Assembly (NCBI RefSeq): GCF_009192745.1
Contig: NZ_VTFV01000002.1
Location: forward strand, 496,001-560,000
Direction of reading: 5' to 3'
Source: Arthrobacter citreus
Lineage (GTDB): Bacteria; Actinomycetota; Actinomycetes; Actinomycetales; Micrococcaceae
Length of the DNA stretch: 64,000 nucleotides
Shown here in pieces: positions 1-8,500 of the stretch. Each line of letters begins with the position of its first letter. The first letter of the stretch is position 1. Position numbers and translations under genes: made by a program. The notes beneath the pieces were generated by a model. It made no database searches. It saw only the letters and a program-made list of their open reading frames with translations, and had not been told where the DNA came from.

Positions 1-107
1 CTCTGACGTGGGTCCGTGCCCCTCGAATGCTCCAATTTGGGCCGGCTCAGTGAACCTCAATCTAAAACCTCTGGTGTTGAAGGCCGTGCGGACCTAGGGT
101 AATTCGC

Positions 108-1007
108 ATGCGAAATATTGAGGCGCCCCGAACTGAGGCGCGGCAGGTCAGCATCGGTGTGCGGACCGCGGGAACCATCTTCGGTACGCTGCGTCTTCCC
201 CTGGAGGATGAGCCGCTTGCCGCCGTCGCAATCCATCCGGCCACTGCGGTTCCGCAACGGCTGTACAGCGGCTTCGCGGAGTATCTGGCAACCCGTGGGT
301 TCGCCGTGCTCTCCTACGACTACCGCGGCACCGGCGCATCCGGCAGCGCCCGGGAGAACCGCCGGCTGCGGATGCGTGACTGGATGGACGTGGACGTTCC
401 GGCCGCCGCAGCCTGGCTGCGCGAACGCTACCCGGAGCTGCCGCACGTCGCGGTGGGACACAGCCTGGGCGGGCATGCGCTCGCGCTGAACAATGGCGGG
501 GAAGGCCTGCAGGGTTTTATGACGGTGGCCTCGCACGCCGGTGTCACCCGCTCCATACCCGACCGTGCCGAGCGCGCCCGGGTGGAACTCATCCTGCGCG
601 TCCTGGGGCCCGGAGCGGCACGCGTCCTGGGCTATGTTCCCGGACGCAGGATGGGCCTCGGCGAGGACATGCCTGCTGCTGCCATGCTGGAATGGAGCAA
701 ATGGTCCCGCACGCCCGGGTACTTCTTTGATGACCCCACCATGCATGCCCGGGAGCGGACAGCGCGGGTGCGGACCAGGGTGCTGTGCGTTGGGCTCGAC
801 GACGATCCCTGGGCTACGCCGGAACAGATCGGCGTGATTGCCCGCCAGCTGGTCAACGCGCAGGTTCAGACCCGAACCTACGCGCCGGAGGACGCCGGTG
901 TGCCGGCAATAGGGCATATGGGATATTTCCGCCGCGGTCCCGGCGCGGTGCTGTGGCCCGACGCCGCTGCCTGGCTCGCCGCGCGTGCGGGAATAAGCGG
1001 GTCATGA
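108..1007 (+). CDS. alpha/beta hydrolase (serine aminopeptidase S33-like)
   Basis: A cytoplasmic alpha/beta-hydrolase of 299 residues with no signal peptide. The nucleophile elbow GHSLGG puts the catalytic serine at residue 119. An acidic run DDD at 231-233 and His270 in a GHMGYF context fit the remaining triad positions. The early SYDYRGTGASG segment (about 69-79) is the usual strand before the oxyanion loop. Length is normal for the family. The substrate cannot be read from the sequence; an ester or small acyl compound is likely. A TAGGGT hexamer lies seven bases before the ATG and no good ribosome site is visible, so a leaderless start is possible. The stop codon overlaps the ATG of the MarR-type gene by four bases, so the two are translationally coupled and the regulator may control this enzyme. 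Confidence 0.85.
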   Translation: MRNIEAPRTEARQVSIGVRTAGTIFGTLRLPLEDEPLAAVAIHPATAVPQRLYSGFAEYLATRGFAVLSYDYRGTGASGSARENRRLRMRDWMDVDVPAAAAWLRERYPELPHVAVGHSLGGHALALNNGGEGLQGFMTVASHAGVTRSIPDRAERARVELILRVLGPGAARVLGYVPGRRMGLGEDMPAAAMLEWSKWSRTPGYFFDDPTMHARERTARVRTRVLCVGLDDDPWATPEQIGVIARQLVNAQVQTRTYAPEDAGVPAIGHMGYFRRGPGAVLWPDAAAWLAARAGISGS

Positions 1008-1429
1008 ACGGCGGTAAGCCTCCTCGGCTGGTCTTCCTCACCCTGGAAGCCCAACGGCGGCTGGCGAGGTGGATCAGCCGGCGCGGGCGCCCGCACGGCA
1101 TCAGCGCACCGGCTGCCGGAGTGCTGTTCCACGTCGCGGCCGCGCCAGGGACCACCACGGGCGAGGTTGCCTCAGCGCTGCACGGCTCGGCGGCAGGTAC
1201 TTCCGGGCTGCTGTCGAGGATGGAACAGTCCGGGCTGATCACCCGCAGTCCTGACCCCGCGGACCGGCGGACCATCCGGGTGGAGCTCGCTCCAGCCGGG
1301 GAAGACGCGATGGCTGACATCCGCGAAGCGATCACCGACCTCAACGCCCTGATCACCGACGGCTTCAGCGCGGAGGAACTCGAGACCGTGGCACGCTGGC
1401 TGCGGCATGTTTCCCGTTCCGTGGGATAG
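1004..1429 (+). CDS. MarR family transcriptional regulator
   Basis: A 141-residue winged-helix regulator. The central part (about residues 45-100) reads as a MarR DNA-binding domain: a helix ending in TTGEVASALHGS, the recognition helix GTSGLLSRMEQSGLI, and the wing with the classic DPADRRTIRVELAPAG pattern. MarR proteins act as dimers that lose DNA affinity on binding small, often phenolic, ligands. The ATG at 1004 was chosen because it overlaps the stop of the upstream hydrolase (ATGA), the protein then has typical MarR length, and the longer upstream reading frame is only the hydrolase read in another phase. The gene ends ten bases before the convergent ABC ATPase. Confidence 0.85.
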   Translation: MNGGKPPRLVFLTLEAQRRLARWISRRGRPHGISAPAAGVLFHVAAAPGTTTGEVASALHGSAAGTSGLLSRMEQSGLITRSPDPADRRTIRVELAPAGEDAMADIREAITDLNALITDGFSAEELETVARWLRHVSRSVG

Positions 1430-1439
1430 CAGCGCCGCG

Positions 1440-2147
1440 CTAGGGCTGGTCCACCGCAGCCGGCAGAGTGAGGACGCCGTCCCGCATCCTCACCACGACG
1501 TCCGCAAGCGGGAGGAACTCGACGTCGTGCGTCACCAGGATGGTGGCGACATTGAACTCCTCCGTGACGTCCCTGAGCAGTTTCATGATGGAGGCGGACC
1601 GGTCATGGTCCAGTGCGGCGGTGGGCTCATCCACCAGGAGCAGTGACGGATTCCCCATCAGCGCCCGGGCAATGTTCACGCGCTGCCGCTGGCCGCCGGA
1701 GAGCTGGTGGGGCCGCTGGTTCACCTGTCCGCCCAGCCCGACGAGGTTGAGCAGTTCTCCGGCGCGCTCCGCGGCCGGACCGGTGCGTTCCCCGCGCAGA
1801 TGGGCAACGGCCACGAGCTGCTCCACGGCGGTGAGTGCCGGCAGCAGGTTGGGCTGCTGGAAGACGATGCCGATCTCCTCCCGCCGAAGACGGGCACGCT
1901 CAGCGTCATCCAGCCCGCCGACGTCGGCCCCGTTGACCAGGACTGTTCCGGAGGTCGGTGGGATCAAGGTTGCCGCGACGGCGAGCAGGCTGGACTTGCC
2001 GGAGCCTGAGGGCCCCGCCAGCCCCGTGACGGTTCCGCGGACGGCGGACAGGCCCACGTGATCCAGGGCCCGGACGGTGTTGTTCTGCCCGTCAGGATAC
2101 TCCAGGGTGACGTTCTCCAGGATCAGGGCAGTGGTGGTGCTGTTCAT
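1440..2147 (-). CDS. ABC transporter ATP-binding protein (MacB/LolD type)
   Basis: A 235-residue ABC ATPase of the FtsX-partner type. Walker A is GPSGSGKS at 45-52, the Q-loop is in VFQQPNLLPALT, the signature is LSGGQRQR near 148, and Walker B with the catalytic Glu is LLLVDEPTAALD near 172, followed by an H-loop in LVTHD. It powers the FtsX-like permease encoded 44 bases upstream on the same strand. ATPases of this class drive mechanotransmission or export of peptides, lipoproteins or antimicrobials rather than bulk import. The divergently placed two-component system suggests that the pair responds to an envelope signal, possibly an antimicrobial peptide; this last point is inference from layout. 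Confidence 0.9.
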   Translation of the reverse strand: MNSTTTALILENVTLEYPDGQNNTVRALDHVGLSAVRGTVTGLAGPSGSGKSSLLAVAATLIPPTSGTVLVNGADVGGLDDAERARLRREEIGIVFQQPNLLPALTAVEQLVAVAHLRGERTGPAAERAGELLNLVGLGGQVNQRPHQLSGGQRQRVNIARALMGNPSLLLVDEPTAALDHDRSASIMKLLRDVTEEFNVATILVTHDVEFLPLADVVVRMRDGVLTLPAAVDQP

Positions 2148-2191
2148 GGGATGTTCCGTTCTCTAGCTGGTGTGGTCTGCACGGTGGCGAT

Positions 2192-3271
2192 TCAGTTCCC
2201 GCCCAGGGCCAGGAGGGGGTCCACCTTCGTGACGCGGCGGACGGCGAGCGCTGCGCCCGCGAGGCCCAGAACGAAGACACCGGCAACCGGGAGCACCGTC
2301 GTGGCGGCTGTGGCAGCGAAGGGTGCGGCCTTGGCGGCTACGGCACCGGCGGCAGCACCGAGCAGCCCGCCGGCAACAGTTCCTGCGGCCAGGATGACTG
2401 CGGCCTGGGCGAGGGAATCGCGCAGTACGTAGGAACGGGTTCCGCCGAGTGCCCGCAGCACTGCGATGTCCCGGGTGCGCTGGAGCGTCCACACCGTCAG
2501 GAAGGCTACGATCACCAGGGCTGAAATGCCGTACAGGAACGCCTGCATCATCAGCAGGGACCCGTTCTCGGATGAATAGGCCGGGAGCGCGGAGAGGCTG
2601 GCGGAACGTTCCATGCTGGTGGTTCCGGCTTCGGTGTTGGCGGCGTCCAGCGCACCACTGTCCCGCTGGCCGCCGTCGTAGTCCACGGCCAGTACAGTGC
2701 CTGCGACGTCCGGTTCGGTGTGGGCGGCGGTCTTCCAGTCGGGAAGCGATATCCAGGCGACCGGAGTGTGGCTGTACCACTGGTCTTCAACGACAGCCGC
2801 GACAATCAGCTGCTGGCCGTTGACGGACGCTTCCGAGCCGGGCTGCAGTCCAAGGTCATCGGCGAATTGCTGGCTGACCACTGCCTTTCCCGGTGCCACC
2901 CCGTCAGGGGCAATGCTGCTGCCGGGGTTTACGCCGAAGATCGCCGCGGATGCCGTGCCGCCGGCCTGGATCCTGCCCTGGGAGATGCCCAGCGGCTCGG
3001 CGCTGCTAATTCCCGGCGCGTCCTGCCACGCCTGCTGCTGTTCCGGGCTGACCGAGGATTCGGTAAACGACGCCTTGGGTTCGGTACCGGGGGGCGCCCC
3101 GAAGACGACTTCGTCCGCTCGCAGGGACTTGATGCTGGAAGTGGACTGGTCGGCAAGGCCGGCCGTGAGGCCGGAGAGCATCACGAGCAAAAAACTGATG
3201 AGGGCAACGACCGTTCCCATCAGGGCGAAACGGCCTTTCGCGAAGCGCATTTCTCGCAGGGCCAGGTACAT
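2192..3271 (-). CDS. FtsX-like ABC transporter permease
   Basis: A 359-residue membrane protein of the MacB/FtsX permease family. An N-terminal membrane helix (about 14-36) is followed by an extracytoplasmic domain of roughly 200 residues and three C-terminal helices (near 235-260, 280-305 and 315-340). The sequence around TRDIAVLRALGGTRSYVLRD is the conserved coupling-helix region that contacts the ATPase. The ATG at 3271 was preferred over the much longer open frame because MYLALREMRFAKGRF is the usual start of these permeases; the upstream extension is antisense to the kinase gene. It is the first gene of a two-gene operon with the ATPase. Its upstream region holds two palindromes shared with the divergent kinase gene. 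Confidence 0.87.
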   Translation of the reverse strand: MYLALREMRFAKGRFALMGTVVALISFLLVMLSGLTAGLADQSTSSIKSLRADEVVFGAPPGTEPKASFTESSVSPEQQQAWQDAPGISSAEPLGISQGRIQAGGTASAAIFGVNPGSSIAPDGVAPGKAVVSQQFADDLGLQPGSEASVNGQQLIVAAVVEDQWYSHTPVAWISLPDWKTAAHTEPDVAGTVLAVDYDGGQRDSGALDAANTEAGTTSMERSASLSALPAYSSENGSLLMMQAFLYGISALVIVAFLTVWTLQRTRDIAVLRALGGTRSYVLRDSLAQAAVILAAGTVAGGLLGAAAGAVAAKAAPFAATAATTVLPVAGVFVLGLAGAALAVRRVTKVDPLLALGGN

Positions 3272-3366
3272 GTGGGGTTCCTTCGGTCTTGTAGTCTGCA
3301 GGGCCCGGACTGTCCGGGATTTCCCTTGCTTCCACTCTTCCGCCGGGAAGGAAACCCGGCATCGGT

Positions 3367-3380
3367 GGACCGTACGGTCC
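3367..3380. promoter_or_regulatory. perfect 14-bp palindrome between permease and kinase genes
   Basis: GGACCGTACGGTCC is a perfect palindrome in the 186-bp region separating the FtsX-type permease from the divergent histidine kinase. It is a candidate binding site for the LuxR-type response regulator encoded by the locus. The function is inferred from symmetry and position only. Confidence 0.45.
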
Positions 3381-3407
3381 GTGCGCATCAAAAGGTGCAG
3401 CGGACGG

Positions 3408-3423
3408 TCAACCATTCGGTTGA
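3408..3423. promoter_or_regulatory. inverted repeat overlapping kinase promoter
   Basis: TCAACC-ATTC-GGTTGA is a perfect 6-4-6 inverted repeat. Its right arm overlaps TTGATG (3420-3425), a -35-like element. A TAGGCT -10-like hexamer follows at 3446-3451, six bases before the kinase ATG. The 20-bp spacer is long. The repeat may be an operator for autoregulation. Confidence 0.4.
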
Positions 3424-3457
3424 TGCGGCACGGTGCGGCCGTGGCTAGGCTGGCGGT

Positions 3458-4807
3458 ATGTCCGCTGAGTTGGACCGGCCACGGGCCGGCGAGCGGGTCC
3501 TGCGTGTGCTGCGCCTGGCCCTGCACGTCGGTTTTGCGCTCCTGCTCGCCGTCGCCGTTGGCCGGATGCTGCTTATGGGCCCGCTGTCCTGGGTGTCCTT
3601 CTTGGCGCTGCTGCTGTCCGCGGTGCTGGCGGCGGTCTATGTGATCGGTACGGTGGCCGAAAAACGAGCGTCCGACGGCGGCCGGGGACGCCGTGCCCTG
3701 CGCTTTGACCCGGAGCGGCACGGCCTGGCCTGGCTGGGTGCAGTCACAGGTCTCTGGGCTGTGCTGCTGGTGCTGAGCCCGGACTTTTCCTGGCTGGCCT
3801 TTCCGCTGTTCTTCCTCCAGCTGCATCTGCTGCCCCTGCGGCCGGCGCTCCTCGGCGTCACGGCAACTACCGCCGCCGTTGTAGCGGCGCAGTGGGCGCA
3901 CGCCGGGGAGTTCCACGCCGCGATGCTGTTAGGCCCGCTGATCGGGGCCGGGTTCGCCGTGATCATGGCGCTCGCCTACCAGGCGCTGTACGCCGAGGTG
4001 ACCAACCAGCGAGAAGCCCTGGATGAACTGCACCGCACCCGCGCAGAACTGGCACGCAGCCAGCGGGAACAGGGGGTGCTGGAAGAGCGCGGGCGGCTGG
4101 CCCGCGAAATCCACGACACCCTGGCCCAGGGACTGGCCAGCATCGTATTAATGAGCAGGTCGGCCCGCGCTTCCCTCGATGCCCGGAACCTCGAAACCGT
4201 GCGGGAGCGGCTGGGAACGGTCGAGGAAACCGCGGCGGAGAACCTGGCCGAGGCCCGGCAGTTTGTTCGGAACCTGCGTGGATCCGAGAACGGCGGCGGG
4301 TCACTCGTGGACCGGTTGGAGCGTGCCTGCCGGTCTGTCCAGGAACGGGCTGCCGCCCAGGGCCAGGAGCTGGCCTGCAGTTTCCGGTTGGAGGGCATCC
4401 CGGCAGCGTTGCCGGCGCCCTATGAAGTTGCCGTGCTGCGGGCAGTGCAGGCTACGCTCGCGAACGTCCTGCAGCACGCCTCCGCTTCCCGGGCCGTGGT
4501 GACGCTGGCCTTCGTCGGCAGGGACGTGACGCTGGACATTTTCGACGACGGCCGAGGGTTTGACCCGGCCGTCGAGCGTGCCCGTTCGGGGCCGCGCCAC
4601 GACGGCAGCGGCTACGGACTTATTTCCATTGCAGACCGCGTTGAAGCGCTGGGAGGCAGGATGGACCTTGAGTCAGTGCCGGGAGAAGGAACCGCCGTGG
4701 GCATCCGCCTTCCCCTGCCTGACGCGCGGCAGGCCCCGGCCGCGGCGGATCTGCCCGCATCCGTTCCGGGACAGGTTCCCGACGCGGGAGGGCAGGGCCG
4801 TGGCTGA
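3458..4807 (+). CDS. sensor histidine kinase, NarL/DesK class
   Basis: A 449-residue membrane kinase. Five or six hydrophobic segments occupy residues 20-65 and 90-175 with only short loops, so the signal is probably sensed in the membrane or through the ABC exporter. A short coiled coil (about 180-210) leads to the HisKA_3 domain, where LAREIHDTLAQG places the phospho-accepting His at 219. The HATPase domain follows, with an N-box at TLANVLQHA and G-boxes DDGRGFD and GYGLISI. The C-terminal 30 residues are low complexity. The end overlaps the GTG start of the response regulator by eight bases, so the two form a coupled pair. A TAGGCT hexamer six bases before the ATG, with no clear ribosome site, points to a leaderless start. 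Confidence 0.9.
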   Translation: MSAELDRPRAGERVLRVLRLALHVGFALLLAVAVGRMLLMGPLSWVSFLALLLSAVLAAVYVIGTVAEKRASDGGRGRRALRFDPERHGLAWLGAVTGLWAVLLVLSPDFSWLAFPLFFLQLHLLPLRPALLGVTATTAAVVAAQWAHAGEFHAAMLLGPLIGAGFAVIMALAYQALYAEVTNQREALDELHRTRAELARSQREQGVLEERGRLAREIHDTLAQGLASIVLMSRSARASLDARNLETVRERLGTVEETAAENLAEARQFVRNLRGSENGGGSLVDRLERACRSVQERAAAQGQELACSFRLEGIPAALPAPYEVAVLRAVQATLANVLQHASASRAVVTLAFVGRDVTLDIFDDGRGFDPAVERARSGPRHDGSGYGLISIADRVEALGGRMDLESVPGEGTAVGIRLPLPDARQAPAAADLPASVPGQVPDAGGQGRG

Positions 4808-5444
4808 ACTGCGTGTGCTCTTGGTGGATGACCACCCGGTGGTGCGGGCCGGGCTGCGGGCGATGCTTTCCGGCTTCGAGGAGGTTTCCGTCGGCGAAGA
4901 GGCAGCGGACGGGGATGAAGCGCTGAAGATCCTTGGACGCGAGGCAGCCGTGGGCGAGAGGATTGACCTGGTGCTCATGGACCTTCAGATGGCTCCGGGC
5001 ATGGATGGCGTGACAGCCACCCGTCGCATCAAGGAACAGTACCCGGACCTGCCTGTGCTGGTGCTGACCACCTACGACACCGACGCGGACATCCTGGCGG
5101 CCGTCGAGGCCGGCGCCAGCGGCTACATGCTCAAGGATGCCCCGCCGGAGGCGATCCGGGACGCCGTCCGGTCGGCTGCGGCCGGACAGACCGCGCTCGC
5201 TCCGGAAGTCGCCGCCAGGCTGATGGGCCGCGTGCGCAATCCGGAGCCTTCCCTGAGCGCGCGTGAAATCGAGCTGGTTGAGCTCCTGGCCACCGGGATG
5301 TCCAACCGGGCCATGTCCCGCCGGCTGTTCATCAGCGAGGCCACCGTGAAGACCCATCTGGTCCACATTTACGAGAAGCTCGGCGTGGACAACCGCACCG
5401 CGGCCATCGCGGTGGCGCGTGAACGGAGAATTATCCGGGCCTAA
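4800..5444 (+). CDS. response regulator, NarL/FixJ family
   Basis: A 214-residue regulator. The receiver domain (1-120) has the acidic pair D10-D11, the phospho-acceptor D61 in LVLMDLQM, a switch threonine in VLTTYDTD and the conserved Lys in GYMLKDAP. The C-terminal LuxR-type helix-turn-helix (about 150-212) contains LSAREIELVELLATG and ISEATVKTHLVHIYEKLG. The GTG at 4800 was chosen because it directly precedes the receiver core; the longer open frame upstream is the kinase read in another phase. It is phosphorylated by the kinase encoded immediately before it and probably binds the palindromes near 3367 and 3408 to control the divergent ABC exporter; that target is inference. Confidence 0.92.
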   Translation: MAELRVLLVDDHPVVRAGLRAMLSGFEEVSVGEEAADGDEALKILGREAAVGERIDLVLMDLQMAPGMDGVTATRRIKEQYPDLPVLVLTTYDTDADILAAVEAGASGYMLKDAPPEAIRDAVRSAAAGQTALAPEVAARLMGRVRNPEPSLSAREIELVELLATGMSNRAMSRRLFISEATVKTHLVHIYEKLGVDNRTAAIAVARERRIIRA

Positions 5445-5468
5445 CGGGCGGAGATCGACTGCCCCTCT

Positions 5469-5496
5469 GGTGACCGCCCGGACCGGAGGTTAGTCT
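5469..5496 (+). promoter_or_regulatory. possible promoter of the adhesin gene
   Basis: GGTGAC (5469-5474) and TAGTCT (5491-5496) are separated by 16 bp and lie 80 bases before the adhesin start. The gap to the response regulator stop is 131 bases and holds no other recognisable element. Confidence 0.3.
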
Positions 5497-5575
5497 CGGC
5501 GGCCAGAGCCGGCTCCAGCAACCCCGTTTCGGACCGGGACCGGCTCCGCCTGACGACTCGCACCCGAGGGGAACC

Positions 5576-8500
5576 ATGAACACTCAGCAGTCTTCTGCCC
5601 ACCGTGAAACCACGAATCGAAGGCTGCGCCGGAGGATCAGAGGCCTTGCCGTCTTTGTCATGGCGCTGCTGCTTCTGCTCCCGTTCGCCGGACCGGTCCA
5701 GGCACGCATTGACGAGCCGGTCCGGAACGACCCTGTGGGCACCTCCGACGAGACGGACATCGTCATCACGTCCCTGGGATTTGGGCAGGCCGTCAACGGG
5801 GCGATCCCGCCCGTAGGAGCCACCTGGCCCATCACTTCCTATCCCACAACGCGGCCCGCGGGCTACGAAACAGAGAACGTGGACTTCGCGGGAATCATCG
5901 AGACCCAGGACGCCCAGGGCACCACCACCGCCCAGATGTACTGCATCGACCTGCGCACCTCCACCCGTGTGGGCATCGGCTACGTCAACGGCACCTGGTC
6001 AGAAGCCAACGTTCCCAACATCGGATACGTGGAACGGATACTAAATACCTACTATCCGTCCTCCAACCTGCCCGCGGGCCTCAACAACAACCAGCGTGCG
6101 GCGGCAGTGCAGGCAGCCATCTGGTTCTTCACCGACGGCTACGTGGTCAGCGTCAGGGATCCCCTCTACCCCGCCGTCGCCGGAATCGTGAACGCGACCA
6201 TCGCCGCCGGCCCCCAGACCGAACCTCCGGCGCCGGATATCTCCGTCACCCCTGCCACGGCAGAGGCCTCGGTCAATGGTGTGGCGGGTCCCTATACCGT
6301 GCAGGCGCAGGAGGGGGCCGAGATCACTCTCAGCGTGTCCGACGGCTTCACCCTCTATGCCGACGCAGCCGGCACTGTGCCCATCACCAATCCGGTTGGA
6401 TCCGGGACCCAGGTATGGGTGAGAAGTGATGCCGGGGACACAGGACCGGCCACCATCCTGGCCCAGGCCGCGGTTCCGGTTCCGACTGGAAACGTGTACC
6501 TGTACGACGGCGCCACCCCGGGAACCGCAACCGCCCAGAAGCTGATCCTTGCCGCCACCCGGACACTGACTTCCAATGCGACGGCGCAGGCGGAGTTCTT
6601 TGAAGTCGGTTCCCTTGCAGTGACCAAGACGATCGACGGCGAGGCAGCCGGCAGCCAGGAAGCCGTAGCCATCAGCATCAACTGCGGCGAGGGCTACCAG
6701 TTCACGTTCACCATCGATGCAGGCACCACAGGATCCGTCAGCCAGACCTTCAACGAGATTCCGGTGGGATCCACCTGCACTATCACCGAGCCCACCAACG
6801 GCGCCACGGCGACCGTAGCGGTGAGCACCGTTCTGCCGGACCCCGTGCCCATCACGGCGGGGACCACCGCGACGGCCACCGTCACGGACACCTACACCTT
6901 CGTGCCCGGGACGCTCTCCGTGGGCAAGACCATCGCCGGCGAGGCTGCCGGTGCCCAGGGCGAGGTAGTCATCACGGTGGTCTGCACCTCAGGCGAAGCC
7001 CAGGTGGTCAATGACACCATCACCATCCCGGCCAACGCCACGGAAGTCACCCCCACCGAGTACGGAAACCTGCCGGCTGGCACCAGCTGCGTCGTCACGG
7101 AAACCAGCAGCGGAGAAACCACCAGCATCGCGGTGGAGACCACGGGAACGGGGACATACACCGTTCCCGCTGCGGGCAGTGTGCAAGCCGCTGTCACCAA
7201 CACCTACACGTTCAGGACCGGTGTCCTGGCAGTCCGCAAGCTGATCGACGGCGCTGCCGCCGGCCAGCAGGGTCCCGTGACACTGAACGTCGTCTGCACC
7301 GGGGCTTCTACCCTCAACGAGACGATCACCATCCCAGCGGGAGCCACCGAAACCGATCCGGTGGAATACCCGGGCCTGCTCGCCGGCACGAGCTGCACCG
7401 TCACCGAAACGGCCAACGGATCCAGCACCGAGATTGGCGTCGAGACGGTGTTTGAACCGACCACGGGTACTGTCACCATCCCGGCGGAGGACGGCGTGGA
7501 AGTTACGGTCACCAATACCTACTCGGTGAACCCGGGCTCACTGACTGTCTCCAAGACCATCGCCGGAGCAGCGGCAGGTCAGCAGGGTGAAGTGCAGATA
7601 GACATCCTCTGCCGCCTCGACGACGTCACCACCTTCAGCACCTCGGTCACGATTCCGGCGGGGACTACCGCACCGCAAGCGCAGACGTTCACGGACATCC
7701 CGGCGGGCAGCGCGTGCGCAGTGACGGAGTCCGCCACCGGCGAGACTGACGAGATCGCCGTCGTCGTTGATCTGCCGGACACCGCGACCATCCCGGCAGG
7801 AGGCACCGCAACTGCCGCGGTCACCAACACCTACACGCAGAAACCCGGCATTATCACGGTCTACAAGAATTTCGAGGGTCCGGCCGCCGGCAGTCAGGAA
7901 GGCGTCCTGGTTGAGGTCACCTGCACGCTGAACGGGGCGACCGTCCTGGAAGAGACCTTCCAGGGCCCGCCGCAGGCAGCTTCCCCGGTCTTCGGCCGCT
8001 TCCTGAATGTGCCGGCGGGGGCATCCTGCTTGGTCACGGAACTTGAAGACGGCAGCACCCCCGCAATCCTGGTGGAGACGGATCTTCCGGATCCGTTCAC
8101 CGTTCCTGCCGGAGGTGAAGTCGAAGCCACCGTCACGAACACCTATACCTTCGCTCCCGGATCAATCTCCGTGAGCAAGGTCATCGACGGCGAAGAGGCC
8201 GGGAACCAGGGTGAAATCGTGCTGCGAACCGTCTGCATCCTGGACGGCGAAACGGTCCTCGACGAAACATTCACCATCGCGGAGGGATCCACCGGCACTG
8301 AATCGACCCAGTACGAGGACCTGACGGTCGGCACCGAATGCACCGTGACCGAGACTCAGGACGGCTCCACCGAAACCGTTGGGGTAGCCACCGTGCTGCC
8401 GGATCCGGTCACTATCGCGGCCGGCGCCGGGGTGGAAGCCACGGTCACGAACACCTACACCTTGAATCCGGGTTCGCTCAGCGTCAGCAAGGTGATCGAC

